63,885 bases of DNA, from contig CAZGQY010000003.1 in assembly GCA_964528035.1 (NCBI GenBank), forward strand, positions 1 to 63,885, in the 5' to 3' direction. A program made the translations under genes and the position numbers. Source of the stretch: CAZGQY01 sp964528035 (GTDB lineage Bacteria > Pseudomonadota > Gammaproteobacteria > Methylococcales > UBA1147). How positions within the stretch are numbered: position 1 is the first letter of the stretch; every line of letters begins with the position of its first letter. Under the pieces are notes generated by a model. The model was not told where the DNA came from. It saw only the letters and a program-made list of their open reading frames with translations, and did not search any database. This document shows, piece by piece, positions 1 to 8,698 of this stretch.

Positions 1-62
1 CAACGCAGAAGACGGACAATAAGACCAGTCAGGATTCGTATATTATTGAATCCTCTCTCCTA
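1..62 (-). repeat. Partial copy of ~165-bp palindromic repeat (copy 1), cut by window start
   Basis: This is the reverse complement of the left arm of the repeat seen complete at 27877, 29897 and 51865. It holds the outer end (GGAGAGAGGATTCAATAATA read on the minus strand) and runs inward until the window begins. One base differs in the terminal GGAGCGAGG block. The contig starting inside a repeat copy suggests an assembly break. Confidence 0.9.
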
Positions 63-270
63 ATCTAATTACCTGAAAATAAAAGACATTGACTCTGAAG
101 AAGAAGGGTATATGTGGCCCGTTACTCACCCAAAAAAAAGCATGATTAGGTATCGTTAATGATACTAATCGCAATGATCGGACAATCAATACCCACTATT
201 TCACCACAGGCTCGATAGCCTCGGACAACCCTGCACCTGCATTACTCCGCCAAACCAAACCGAAATATTC

Positions 271-1173
271 ATGAATACAGACACCTTATACTCCATTCAA
301 CCCAACCAGGATTATCGAACATTAACCACACAAAACCTAAATGACGACATTGTCAATTATTACGACACTTGCTATTGGGATTATCTATTCGCCTGGGCCA
401 ACACAAAAAATCTGGCATTACACTATGGATACTGGGATACCCACACTAAAAACCACAGTGAATCTCTATTGAATATGAATAAAGTACTGGCGGAATCCAT
501 TCAAATTAGTGGCTCAGATTACATATTGGATGCTGGTTGCGGACTTGGGGGCAGTGCAATCTGGTTAGCAGAAACTTACGGAGCTCAGGTATTAGGTATT
601 ACTCTCAGCAAACGTCAGGCCGAACATGCAACTAAATTCGCGGCCAGACGCGGTGTTTCTGATCGAGTTAAATTCGAGGCTGCAGATTTCTGCCAAACCC
701 CGTTTGAAGATGCATCGTTTGACGTCGTATGGGGACTGGAAAGTGTCTGTTACGCGATAAGAAAACAGGATTTTATAAAAGAGGCATACCGCCTTCTACG
801 AGCCGACGGTCGACTGGTGATTGCTGACGGCTTGCGAAATAAAAGTCAGTTCACTGCAAAAGAATGGAAACTAGTCGTCACCTGTCTAAACGGATGGTCA
901 GTTCCAAACCTCGCAACTCCGAATGAATTGCTGGAATACATTACGGATTCTGGTTTCAACGACATAAAATACCGGGATATTTCCAAAAACACTCTGCCAT
1001 CAGCAAAGCACATGCATCGAACTGCGCTAATCAGCTATCCTTTACAAAAATTATCCAGGTTGTTGGGCCTACGCACAGAAGTACAAGACGCGAATTTTCT
1101 CACAGGGCTGCACCAATACTCACTGATGCGTGATGGAATTTCCGGGTACGGTTTACTCACCGGCGTAAAATAA
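271..1173 (+). CDS. Class I SAM-dependent methyltransferase
   Basis: A 300-aa protein of the UbiE / tocopherol-methyltransferase / cyclopropane-synthase-like group, probably cytosolic. Motif I is clear at residues 86-91 (LDAGCG, then LGGSA). An HYGYWD segment at 51-56 resembles the substrate-side motif of tocopherol and sarcosine methyltransferases. The acidic post-I strand (VLGITLS) and the VVWGLESVCY segment complete the Rossmann fold. The substrate cannot be read from sequence. Cyclopropane synthases are longer, so a small-molecule C-, N- or O-methyltransferase is more likely. No Shine-Dalgarno is visible before the ATG. It stands alone on the plus strand, converging on a small lipoprotein gene with a hairpin between them. 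Membership in the following radical SAM/carbamoyltransferase island is an inference from proximity. Confidence 0.85.
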   Translation: MNTDTLYSIQPNQDYRTLTTQNLNDDIVNYYDTCYWDYLFAWANTKNLALHYGYWDTHTKNHSESLLNMNKVLAESIQISGSDYILDAGCGLGGSAIWLAETYGAQVLGITLSKRQAEHATKFAARRGVSDRVKFEAADFCQTPFEDASFDVVWGLESVCYAIRKQDFIKEAYRLLRADGRLVIADGLRNKSQFTAKEWKLVVTCLNGWSVPNLATPNELLEYITDSGFNDIKYRDISKNTLPSAKHMHRTALISYPLQKLSRLLGLRTEVQDANFLTGLHQYSLMRDGISGYGLLTGVK

Positions 1174-1227
1174 ACGATCCCAGAATAATTAAAAAACTTT
1201 GTCCTAATACAAAACCAACAATGGTTC

Positions 1228-1263
1228 CCCCGCTAATCTTCTAAATCACAGAAGACTAGCGGG
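1228..1263. terminator. Hairpin between convergent genes, likely bidirectional terminator
   Basis: CCCGCTAATCTTCT and AGAAGACTAGCGGG form a 14-bp stem with one mismatch and a loop of about 8 nt. It lies between the ends of the methyltransferase and of the small lipoprotein gene on the opposite strand. No strong T-run follows on either strand, so function as an intrinsic terminator is inferred from position. Confidence 0.55.
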
Positions 1264-1331
1264 ACTCCACGGCAGAAAAACCAATCCTGCAACAGACTGC
1301 CTACAAAAGGCAGAAACCAAAATATTAGCTT

Positions 1332-1502
1332 CTAGCGCGCGCCTTTACCGTCGCCTGCTGGGCCGTAAAGATCAGACATACGTCCATATTCACCATCATT
1401 TGGCTTTTGGCTATCGCCGTCAGTAGAGTTACCACAACCAACAACACCAACGAATACTCCAGCAACCAGAACCATTGCAAACATCTGCATTAACTTTTTC
1501 AT
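1332..1502 (-). CDS. Small lipoprotein, 56 aa
   Basis: It begins MKKLMQMFAMVLVAGVF, a typical short signal sequence. The lipobox VVGC places the lipidated cysteine at residue 23, followed by a Gly/Asn/Asp-rich mature peptide of only ~34 residues ending GPAGDGKGAR. A strong Shine-Dalgarno (GAGGAGG, about 6 nt before ATG) supports real expression. Residues +2/+3 are Gly-Asn, so there is no inner-membrane retention Asp at +2 and outer-membrane delivery would be expected. I do not recognise a family; LptM-like and entericidin lipoproteins were considered but the mature part does not match. The convergent methyltransferase ends 158 bp away, and the next gene on the other side is divergent. Confidence 0.8.
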   Translation of the reverse strand: MKKLMQMFAMVLVAGVFVGVVGCGNSTDGDSQKPNDGEYGRMSDLYGPAGDGKGAR

Positions 1503-2037
1503 ATTTTCCTCCTCAAAACTACCTTCTAATTATAAAAAACCCACAAAATGCGTGAGATTCCTAAATACAAAACTTGTCAAAATTAAGGATGATAATTAAG
1601 AATTTAATCGCATTTGCGAGCCTATTCTAGCCTATCACGTTACCAGGCTCAAGCCCAAACAGGCGCTGAAGCCAGCTTACTGAGTTTTCTTGTTTTTTTG
1701 ACAATTCGTTCCTATCTATACACAGCAACAGTTATCAGACTAAATATTCAAAACCCGCCTACCATAGTAAAAAACGTAACAATATAAAGGTTTCAATAAA
1801 TGCAAGCAGAAAATTCACCCAGCAAGAATCCACGCTTAACAAATCGGCTCCAATCACTGTACGGGACACTTTACATAGAAGACTCGAAATGTTCAAGGCT
1901 GAACTCCACCAACCATTTCAGAACACGATTACCAGGTACTGAATATACTGAATATATTTGATCGTGTTAAACTGTGCAAATCAAAACAACAACAATTATG
2001 GTTCGCTGCAATGCCGCGTTGAATCTGGAGACATGGT
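1503..2037. other. 535-bp divergent intergenic region
   Basis: It lies between the lipoprotein gene (minus) and the radical SAM gene (plus) and should carry promoters for both. The stretch is A+T-rich. It holds a possible 53-codon reading frame at 1800-1961, listed separately, and no other element I can name. Confidence 0.6.
1800..1961 (+). CDS. Possible 53-aa peptide upstream of radical SAM gene
   Basis: An open frame beginning MQAENSPSKNPRLTNR and ending EYTEYI, preceded by AAAGG nine bases before the ATG. It has one cysteine and many Ser/Thr/Asn/Arg residues, with no signal peptide or membrane segment. No family is recognised. It could be chance, a leader peptide or, because a B12-radical SAM enzyme follows 76 bp later, a modified-peptide precursor. 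The last is speculative: the enzyme looks like a small-molecule type without a peptide-binding RRE domain. Confidence 0.2.
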   Translation: MQAENSPSKNPRLTNRLQSLYGTLYIEDSKCSRLNSTNHFRTRLPGTEYTEYI

Positions 2038-3618
2038 ATGAAAATCCTACTGGTTTACCCTGAAATGCCCTATTCATTCTGGTCTATGGATCATTTAATG
2101 AAAATGTACGGGAAAAAATATAGCTACCCGCCGCTGGGATTATTAACCGTTGCAGCCATGCTACCCGAAACATGGGATAAACGCCTGATTGACCTGAACG
2201 TAGGCGATCCATTGACTGACAGTGATCTGAAATGGGCCGATTACGTTATGGTCAGCGCAATGAACGTACAAGAACCCTCCTGCAAAGAAATATTCGCTCG
2301 CTGTAAACAATCAGGAAGCAAGGTAATCGCTGGTGGCCCACTGTTTACCCATGAATTTTCCAGATTCTCCAGTGTAGACCATTTTATATTGAACGAAGCG
2401 GAACTCACACTGCCAAGATTTCTTTCAGACCTGGAACAGGGTAATCCAAAAAAGGTTTATGGCACACCCGACATGGCTAATGTTCATGAAACACCTCTAC
2501 CGCTATGGGAATTAGCTGACCTAAAAAAATATGCCTACGCTGTTGTCCAGTATTCTCGCGGATGCCCATATATGTGTGATTTCTGTGATGTCACTGCATT
2601 GTTTGGCAGAAAACCAAGAACTAAGACGGCTCAGCAAATGATCGCGGAACTTGAAGCATTTGGTGATATTGACCAATATGGCATGGTGGTGTTTGCAGAT
2701 GACAATCTTATGGGGAACAAAAAGTTCCTCAAGTCAGAATTGCTACCGGCCCTGATCGAATGGCGAAAACAAAACAGGGTCGTGGTCACTTTTGCAACCC
2801 AAATAACAATTAACCTGGCGGATGATGCCGAGCTGATGGATCTGATGTTAGAAGCTGGATTTCAGAATATTTTTATCGGCATTGAAACTCCGGATGATGA
2901 GGGTCTGGAAGCCTGCAAAAAATCCCAAAACCGCAGACGTGACATGTTGGATAACGTACGTCTTCTGCACAATGCCGGCTTTGTTATTACAGCGGGATTT
3001 ATCGTCGGATTTGATACCGATACACCATCAATTTTTCAGCGGCAAATCGATTTTATCCAGGACAGCGGGATTGTCATTTCCGGAGTCAGTGTCTTAAAAG
3101 CTCCACCAGGAACCGAGCTGTATACCCGAATGAAACGAGAAAACCGCCTGATTGAAGCCTTCAATTTTCATGAAAGTGAAACCAATATCGTCCCACTTAT
3201 GGATCCTGAAATATTACGAGACGGATATCTGCATGTTCTCAAAACCATCTATAACCCGGAAAATATTTATAAACGCACACAAAACTTGCTGAATGATTTC
3301 CGTAATTCGGCTAAACCTTCCAGCGGTGGAATTTTAGACATCAAACTGAGTGTCCTCGCCCGTTACAGCGTAATAGCCCTGAGGTGTATTTATTTTCTCG
3401 GTATAAAAGGTGAACATAGAAAAAAATTCTGGCAGCTCGTCGCCTGGACTCTGAAAAACCATCCACAAAAAGTCGATGTAGCTCTCGGATTTGGCGTCTG
3501 GATGTACGACCTGGGGAAAATATACGAAAATCATATCGCCTTAGGCCACTATGACTCTCATATCGCTAAAATCGCGCCTCGCAAAGATGCCGAAGAACCC
3601 ATACTGGAAAGTGTTTAA
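2038..3618 (+). CDS. B12-binding domain radical SAM protein (DUF4070 type)
   Basis: A 526-aa class B radical SAM enzyme. Residues 1-140 form a cobalamin-binding Rossmann domain (KILLVYPEMP; KVIAGGPLFT). The 4Fe-4S ligands are C176, C180 and C183 in RGCPYMCDFC. The radical SAM barrel runs to about residue 380 (FADDNLMGNKK; FIGIETPDD; ITAGFIVGFD). The C-terminal ~130 residues look like the DUF4070 extension found in HpnP-type hopanoid methylases and relatives. Enzymes of this class often methylate unactivated carbon or phosphorus, but substrate assignment is not possible here and no hopanoid genes are nearby. The start is supported by GGAG seven bases before ATG. A carbamoyltransferase gene follows on the same strand after 145 bp, suggesting a shared product. 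Confidence 0.9.
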   Translation: MKILLVYPEMPYSFWSMDHLMKMYGKKYSYPPLGLLTVAAMLPETWDKRLIDLNVGDPLTDSDLKWADYVMVSAMNVQEPSCKEIFARCKQSGSKVIAGGPLFTHEFSRFSSVDHFILNEAELTLPRFLSDLEQGNPKKVYGTPDMANVHETPLPLWELADLKKYAYAVVQYSRGCPYMCDFCDVTALFGRKPRTKTAQQMIAELEAFGDIDQYGMVVFADDNLMGNKKFLKSELLPALIEWRKQNRVVVTFATQITINLADDAELMDLMLEAGFQNIFIGIETPDDEGLEACKKSQNRRRDMLDNVRLLHNAGFVITAGFIVGFDTDTPSIFQRQIDFIQDSGIVISGVSVLKAPPGTELYTRMKRENRLIEAFNFHESETNIVPLMDPEILRDGYLHVLKTIYNPENIYKRTQNLLNDFRNSAKPSSGGILDIKLSVLARYSVIALRCIYFLGIKGEHRKKFWQLVAWTLKNHPQKVDVALGFGVWMYDLGKIYENHIALGHYDSHIAKIAPRKDAEEPILESV

Positions 3619-3763
3619 CCCTTCATCACCGATGATTAGGACGATTCTTTCCCACTAGCATCACCGTGTATGCAGGAATTCTTAACCGTCACCCAGGCGG
3701 ATCATAGGATTTCTCCTGCATGTAGCAATCATACCGGCGCAGCCTCAACCTCAATTTTTCCCA

Positions 3764-5488
3764 ATGAAACGATATTACATCGGTCTTTGCGTCTCTACTC
3801 ATGATGCTGCAGTCTCTATTGTCGATACGCAAGGAAACATACTTTTTGCTGAAGCAACAGAACGCTTTCTGCAATACAAAAGAGCGCCTAACTGTGAACC
3901 TGATAATGAACGACTCGTTTCATTACTGAAGCAATACTGTGATGCGGATGCAGAATATGTCGTTGCAATAAACTGGCGCAAAGCAACAACAATCTCAGCT
4001 AAACTGTTAACCCAGTCAGGCATCACTTCACCGAAAACGATATTTAAATCCCCAAACAGAGAGGTAAAGTTCAATACCCCATTCTCTCTTAAAACCAAAA
4101 TGACCAATGCCTGCGCATCATCAATGTTTGACAAACTGGCAGTAGGATTCAGTTACGCGCTGCAAACCGCTTTTGGCAATTGCAAGAAATCTATTCGCTT
4201 TTTCCCGCATCACCTCTGTCACGCTGCAATTGCCTGCTATTCCAGCCCTTATAAAGAGGCGACTTGTATGATCGTCGACGGCGCGGGAGACTTTGGATCG
4301 TTTGCCTTCTTTCAATTTCATGAAGGAACACTAAAGCTACTGAAAGAACAAAAAGGGTTCACCAGCCTTGGAAGGTTCTACGCAGATATAACCTGGCTGT
4401 GTGGATTTAATCCAGACAAAGGAGAAGAGTGGAAAGTTATGGGTTTTGCGCCCTATGGCCAATTGCACAACCCTAGTTTTTCATTATTAACATCGCTTTT
4501 CAGCTACTCTGGTTACCAGATTAACAGCGCCTCCAGTAAACGTTATTCGCAGATTTTAAAAGAAATAGACTCATGGCTGAAAAATGGACAGTTACTCCAT
4601 GCCGACTTGGCCTTCACTGCCCAAAAAGTATTTACTGACACTCTGGTTAAAGCCTTAAATATTTTTCATGAAAGTGCACCATCTGAAAATCTCACAATGG
4701 CCGGGGGTTGTATGTTGAATTCTTCAACAGCAGGACTTATTGTAGAGAACACCCCATTTGATAATCTTTTTATCCCGTGCGCACCGGCAGACGATGGAAC
4801 CTCACTCGGTGCGGCACTCCTCGCATTCCATGAAGATCATCCGAATTGCGGCTCCACAAATAATCAATCGGCCTATCTTGGCTCTGAAATTCCTTGCAAA
4901 CAACTTGACCGATTTGTTCAGCTATCAAAAAACCCGAATATTATTCACTGCTCAAAAGACATACATATTCAAACCGCGAAGCTATTAAGTCAGGGAAAAC
5001 TGGTTGGCTGGGTTCAAGGCCGTGCAGAGTTCGGCCCTCGCTCCCTGGGAAACCGATCTATTCTTGCAGACCCAAGATCAGCGGACATGAAAGACAAGAT
5101 TAATTCACTGGTCAAATTTCGTGAAGAATTTCGACCGTTTGCACCCTCTATTCTGCATGAACATGGTGATGAATATTTTGAAAATTACCAGGAATCCAGG
5201 TATATGGAAAGAACTTTGCAATTTAAACAAGAGGTTTTCGACAAGGTTCCAGCTGTTGTCCACATTAACGGATCCGGCCGTCTGCAAACTGTTAAATCAG
5301 AATGGAATAAACGATTCTACGACCTTATCACCGCGTTTTATTCCCTGACGGATGTACCTATCCTGTTAAACACAAGTTTTAATGTCATGGGGAAACCCAT
5401 TATTCACACTATTGAGGACGCCGTGAGTGTATTTTACACCACCGGATTGGATGCTTTGGTAATCAATGACTATATAATCGAAAAATAA
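3764..5488 (+). CDS. Carbamoyltransferase, NodU/CmcH/TobZ family
   Basis: A 574-aa cytosolic enzyme that transfers a carbamoyl group from carbamoyl phosphate, via carbamoyl-AMP, to a hydroxyl. The N-terminal Kae1-like domain shows the metal-binding HHLCHAA at 149-155 and an actin-like phosphate loop (VDGAGDFGSF). The C-terminal domain shows GWVQGRAEFGPRSLGNRSIL, the hallmark of Carbam_trans_C, and LLNTSFNVMGKPI near the end. Length matches the family. Such enzymes carbamoylate antibiotics or Nod factors, so the gene implies a specialised metabolite or decorated glycan. It follows the radical SAM gene on the same strand. No Shine-Dalgarno is evident before ATG, and the target is unknown. Confidence 0.92.
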   Translation: MKRYYIGLCVSTHDAAVSIVDTQGNILFAEATERFLQYKRAPNCEPDNERLVSLLKQYCDADAEYVVAINWRKATTISAKLLTQSGITSPKTIFKSPNREVKFNTPFSLKTKMTNACASSMFDKLAVGFSYALQTAFGNCKKSIRFFPHHLCHAAIACYSSPYKEATCMIVDGAGDFGSFAFFQFHEGTLKLLKEQKGFTSLGRFYADITWLCGFNPDKGEEWKVMGFAPYGQLHNPSFSLLTSLFSYSGYQINSASSKRYSQILKEIDSWLKNGQLLHADLAFTAQKVFTDTLVKALNIFHESAPSENLTMAGGCMLNSSTAGLIVENTPFDNLFIPCAPADDGTSLGAALLAFHEDHPNCGSTNNQSAYLGSEIPCKQLDRFVQLSKNPNIIHCSKDIHIQTAKLLSQGKLVGWVQGRAEFGPRSLGNRSILADPRSADMKDKINSLVKFREEFRPFAPSILHEHGDEYFENYQESRYMERTLQFKQEVFDKVPAVVHINGSGRLQTVKSEWNKRFYDLITAFYSLTDVPILLNTSFNVMGKPIIHTIEDAVSVFYTTGLDALVINDYIIEK

Positions 5489-5530
5489 AAGGCTAGAATG
5501 CAGCTTTAAAAAATACCGATTTCTTCTTAA

Positions 5531-6061
5531 ATGCTTATAAAAATGAATTCAAATGCTTTCGCCATCTCTTTGATTCTTATTACTCTATCGCTTGCAGGTT
5601 GCGATATCAGTAACACAGATTCGACAAAGCCCAAATTGGCCTCTACTGAAAATACCACCTCTGCCAAAACTGATCGTTTCAATGGCACCTGGAAGGTACT
5701 CGGACGCACCGGAAATGAAGATGGCAGCAACGAACCCATTTGTGGTAACGAAACAGCAATTGGCACCGCAACGATTTCCGGCAACAAAATTACCGGTAAC
5801 GTCAAAAACAAATCCGGATTCGAATACACGGTTGAAGGAACAGTAGACAATCAAGGCAAAGTAGATGCCATGCTGATCTATTCCGGATATGACGCAGCGG
5901 AGCTCATGGGAACATTTTCAGACAACACTGCCAAAGGATCATGGAGTGATGCCGTAAATGCCTGCCCCGGAGTCTGGACGGCTACAAAGATACCGGAAGT
6001 CTCCGAGTTGCCGACAATATCCAAAGATGAAAAAGCTGAGAATACATCGAATAATGGCTAA
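5531..6061 (+). CDS. Putative lipoprotein of unknown function, 176 aa
   Basis: The N-terminus MLIKMNSNAFAISLILITLS leads to the lipobox LAGC with Cys at residue 24, so export and lipidation are expected. The mature part has a Gly/Thr/Asn-rich, beta-rich middle (WKVLGRTG; TATISGNKITGNV; YTVEGTVDNQG) and two paired cysteines (PICGNE and NACPGVW) that could form a disulfide. The pattern resembles small beta-barrel or lipocalin-like exported domains, but I do not recognise the family. An inner ATG four codons downstream is an alternative start. It sits between the carbamoyltransferase and a sensor kinase on the same strand. Confidence 0.75.
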   Translation: MLIKMNSNAFAISLILITLSLAGCDISNTDSTKPKLASTENTTSAKTDRFNGTWKVLGRTGNEDGSNEPICGNETAIGTATISGNKITGNVKNKSGFEYTVEGTVDNQGKVDAMLIYSGYDAAELMGTFSDNTAKGSWSDAVNACPGVWTATKIPEVSELPTISKDEKAENTSNNG

Positions 6062-6108
6062 TTCAATACCAATCTGAAAGTCACAAATTCAGTCATCTTC
6101 CCTTCAAA

Positions 6109-8679
6109 ATGGACCCTCGGAATAACTCTCTAAACTCCCTCAACGAGGAAAAAACTACCACTTTGATTCGACGAATTGAAAAAGGTTTATTCTCTACAAC
6201 TGGGAAATCTTTTTTCGAGGGACTTGCCGGGAGCCTGCATACCCTCTTAGGCACCGATTATGTTCTTATCTGCGAGCCTATAACAACAAAAAACGGCACC
6301 AGAACAGCACGTTCAATTGTTTTTTTTGACACGAAGGGACCACAATCCGAGATTTGTTTCGAACTCGATAATACACCCTGCGAGAAAGTAATTGATGAGG
6401 ATGAATATTATTGTGAATCCGACGTTGCGAAGCAATTTCCAGAATTTCCAGTTTTAACAGAATGGGGTATAAACAGCTATTATGGCCTGGCAATTAAAAA
6501 TACGTCCGGCCATACACAGGGGCACTTTGCGTTACTATTTAAGCAACCATTGATACACGTACAGTCGCTACGACAGATACTACAAGCATTCATACCGCGA
6601 GTGAGTACTGAACTGGAACAATTCCAGGCGGATTTTACACTGACGCAATATAAACATATTGTTTCAGCCACGTCCGATATGTTGGCCTATATATCTACAG
6701 ATTTTATCTACAAAGTGGTCAACCCGGCTTATTGTCATACTTTCGGCAAAACACCGGATGAATTACTTGGACAATCGCCGATTGTGATCTTCGGTGAGGA
6801 AGCATTTAATAACATTATAAAACCAAATCTGGTCAAATCCCTTAACGGAAAAAAAATAACCAATATTGTTAAGGTTTCCCTGCCCGACGGTGAACAACGT
6901 TTTTTAAAAGCAAAAATAGCGCCTGTCTATCGTGCAAATGGAAAGATTTCTGGTGCAGTCGTCTGCGCCACGGATATCACTGACATAAAAAAGTCAGAGC
7001 AAGAACAGAAACTAAAAGCTAATATCCTGGAAGGACTGGCAAAAGGAGAAACAATTAAGAATCTTTTGACACAAATAACTTCGGTCGTCGATGAACTAGG
7101 CAAGGATCTGATCTGCTCAATTTTACTGCTTGATCCAGCCACCAATCGACTTCGACTTGGCGCAGCACCCGGCTTACCTGATGAATACAATCAAGCCATC
7201 GATAACTTGTTGATTGGGGATGGCGTAGGATCGTGTGGTACGTCAGCATTTACCGGAAAACGGGTGATTGTCTCTGACATTAGTACCCATCCATATTGGT
7301 CGAAATCTCTCTCGGTAGCAAAAATCGCCAATGTAAAGGCGTGTTGGTCAGAACCGATATTTTCATCTAAAGGTCTCATTCTTGGCACATTCGCACTGTA
7401 TTACAGAACAATCCGAGAACCCAGTGAGCATGAACTTAATCTCCTCACTTCCTTCGCTCCACTGGCCGCTATTGTGATTGAACGGCACCGCGAAAAAACG
7501 GAAAGAGAGAAACTTGAAACTCAGCTTCGACAAGCACAAAAAATGGAAGCCATCGGTCAGTTAACCGGCGGTATCGCACACGATTTTAACAATATCCTGG
7601 GTAGTATCCTGGGCTTCTCTAACCTGGCTAAAACCCTATTCTCAGATCACCCAAACGAAAAGCTGGATTTATATTTAAGTGAAATCATACATGCAGGCGA
7701 GCGTGCTCGTGATTTAGTGAACCAAATGCTCACATACAGCCGCTCAGGTCTTAATACACCCATTCCATTGGCGATAAACCCAACCGTTGGAAACGCATTA
7801 GTGTTATTGAGGCCAATGCTACCCTCATTAATTGATTTCAATGTAGCGTTTAATGATGGCGAATTGTTCATATACGCAGATCCGGGACAAATAGAACAAG
7901 TCATTGTCAATTTATGTATAAACGCCCGAGATGCAATTGAAGAGACTGGCGATATTGATATCACAGTACACAAACTTGAAGTAAATAAACATTTTTGCTC
8001 ATCTTGCCACGCCCATTTCGAAGGATCCTTTGTGCAACTATCCATTCACGATAACGGCGAAGGCATTTCACATGAACATCTGGATAAAATATTTGACCCC
8101 TTTTTCAGCACCAAAGATATTGGCAAGGGATCTGGTATGGGGCTCTCAATGGTTCATGGTATCGTCCATGAATACGCCGGTCACGTCCGGGTAGAGTCCA
8201 GCAAGAATGAAGGAACAACTGTATCATTATTATTTCCAGTTTATCATCAACCGGAATCGACTCCACCGCGACCCATTATCACGGACAATTGGCCACCACC
8301 AACCAATAAATCAATTCGCATTCTTATCGTAGACGATGAAGAATCTTTAGTTCTATTGCACAAAGAAATACTGAGTAATGCTGGATTCAGGGTAACTCAT
8401 GCGAATAGTGGGAAAAATGCTCTGCAACGCATTATTGAAGAACCGGATACCATTGACCTGCTAATTACCGATATGACTATGCCAAAGATGTCCGGCATGG
8501 AGCTAACCCGAGCCGTTCATGCAATTCACCCAAACATTCCGGTCATAATGTGCAGCGGATTCCCAATCCAAACAGATCGCATGAACGAACCTGGAATCCG
8601 AAAATACCTGCACAAACCTGTTGCCACAGCCGAATTAATATCCGCTATCTCCGAAATTTTTGAACACTCTGAAGAATAG
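6109..8679 (+). CDS. Hybrid sensor histidine kinase/response regulator (GAF-PAS-GAF-HisKA-HATPase-REC)
   Basis: An 856-aa soluble hybrid kinase with no membrane segment. Domain order: a GAF-like domain (about 15-175), PAS (about 185-300; HTFGKTPDELLGQS), GAF (about 310-465), HisKA with phospho-acceptor His491 in LTGGIAHDFNN, HATPase_c (VNLCINARDAI; DPFFSTKDIGKGSGMGLS) and a receiver (ILIVDDEESL) with phospho-acceptor Asp788 in LITDMTMPKMSG. The final Lys is in YLHKPV. An H-domain beginning GGIAHDFNN followed by a fused receiver is typical of orphan hybrid kinases. A CSSCHAHF segment inserted in the ATPase domain could bind metal, as seen in some relatives. No DNA-binding partner is adjacent, so the output is unknown. 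A role in controlling the neighbouring metabolite genes is only inferred from position. Confidence 0.92.
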   Translation: MDPRNNSLNSLNEEKTTTLIRRIEKGLFSTTGKSFFEGLAGSLHTLLGTDYVLICEPITTKNGTRTARSIVFFDTKGPQSEICFELDNTPCEKVIDEDEYYCESDVAKQFPEFPVLTEWGINSYYGLAIKNTSGHTQGHFALLFKQPLIHVQSLRQILQAFIPRVSTELEQFQADFTLTQYKHIVSATSDMLAYISTDFIYKVVNPAYCHTFGKTPDELLGQSPIVIFGEEAFNNIIKPNLVKSLNGKKITNIVKVSLPDGEQRFLKAKIAPVYRANGKISGAVVCATDITDIKKSEQEQKLKANILEGLAKGETIKNLLTQITSVVDELGKDLICSILLLDPATNRLRLGAAPGLPDEYNQAIDNLLIGDGVGSCGTSAFTGKRVIVSDISTHPYWSKSLSVAKIANVKACWSEPIFSSKGLILGTFALYYRTIREPSEHELNLLTSFAPLAAIVIERHREKTEREKLETQLRQAQKMEAIGQLTGGIAHDFNNILGSILGFSNLAKTLFSDHPNEKLDLYLSEIIHAGERARDLVNQMLTYSRSGLNTPIPLAINPTVGNALVLLRPMLPSLIDFNVAFNDGELFIYADPGQIEQVIVNLCINARDAIEETGDIDITVHKLEVNKHFCSSCHAHFEGSFVQLSIHDNGEGISHEHLDKIFDPFFSTKDIGKGSGMGLSMVHGIVHEYAGHVRVESSKNEGTTVSLLFPVYHQPESTPPRPIITDNWPPPTNKSIRILIVDDEESLVLLHKEILSNAGFRVTHANSGKNALQRIIEEPDTIDLLITDMTMPKMSGMELTRAVHAIHPNIPVIMCSGFPIQTDRMNEPGIRKYLHKPVATAELISAISEIFEHSEE

Positions 8680-8698
8680 TTTTCGAATACCTCTACAG

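Noticed and set aside
3799..4134. 111-codon frame opposite the carbamoyltransferase gene
   Set aside because: Antisense shadow of a well-supported gene with no motif or ribosome site.
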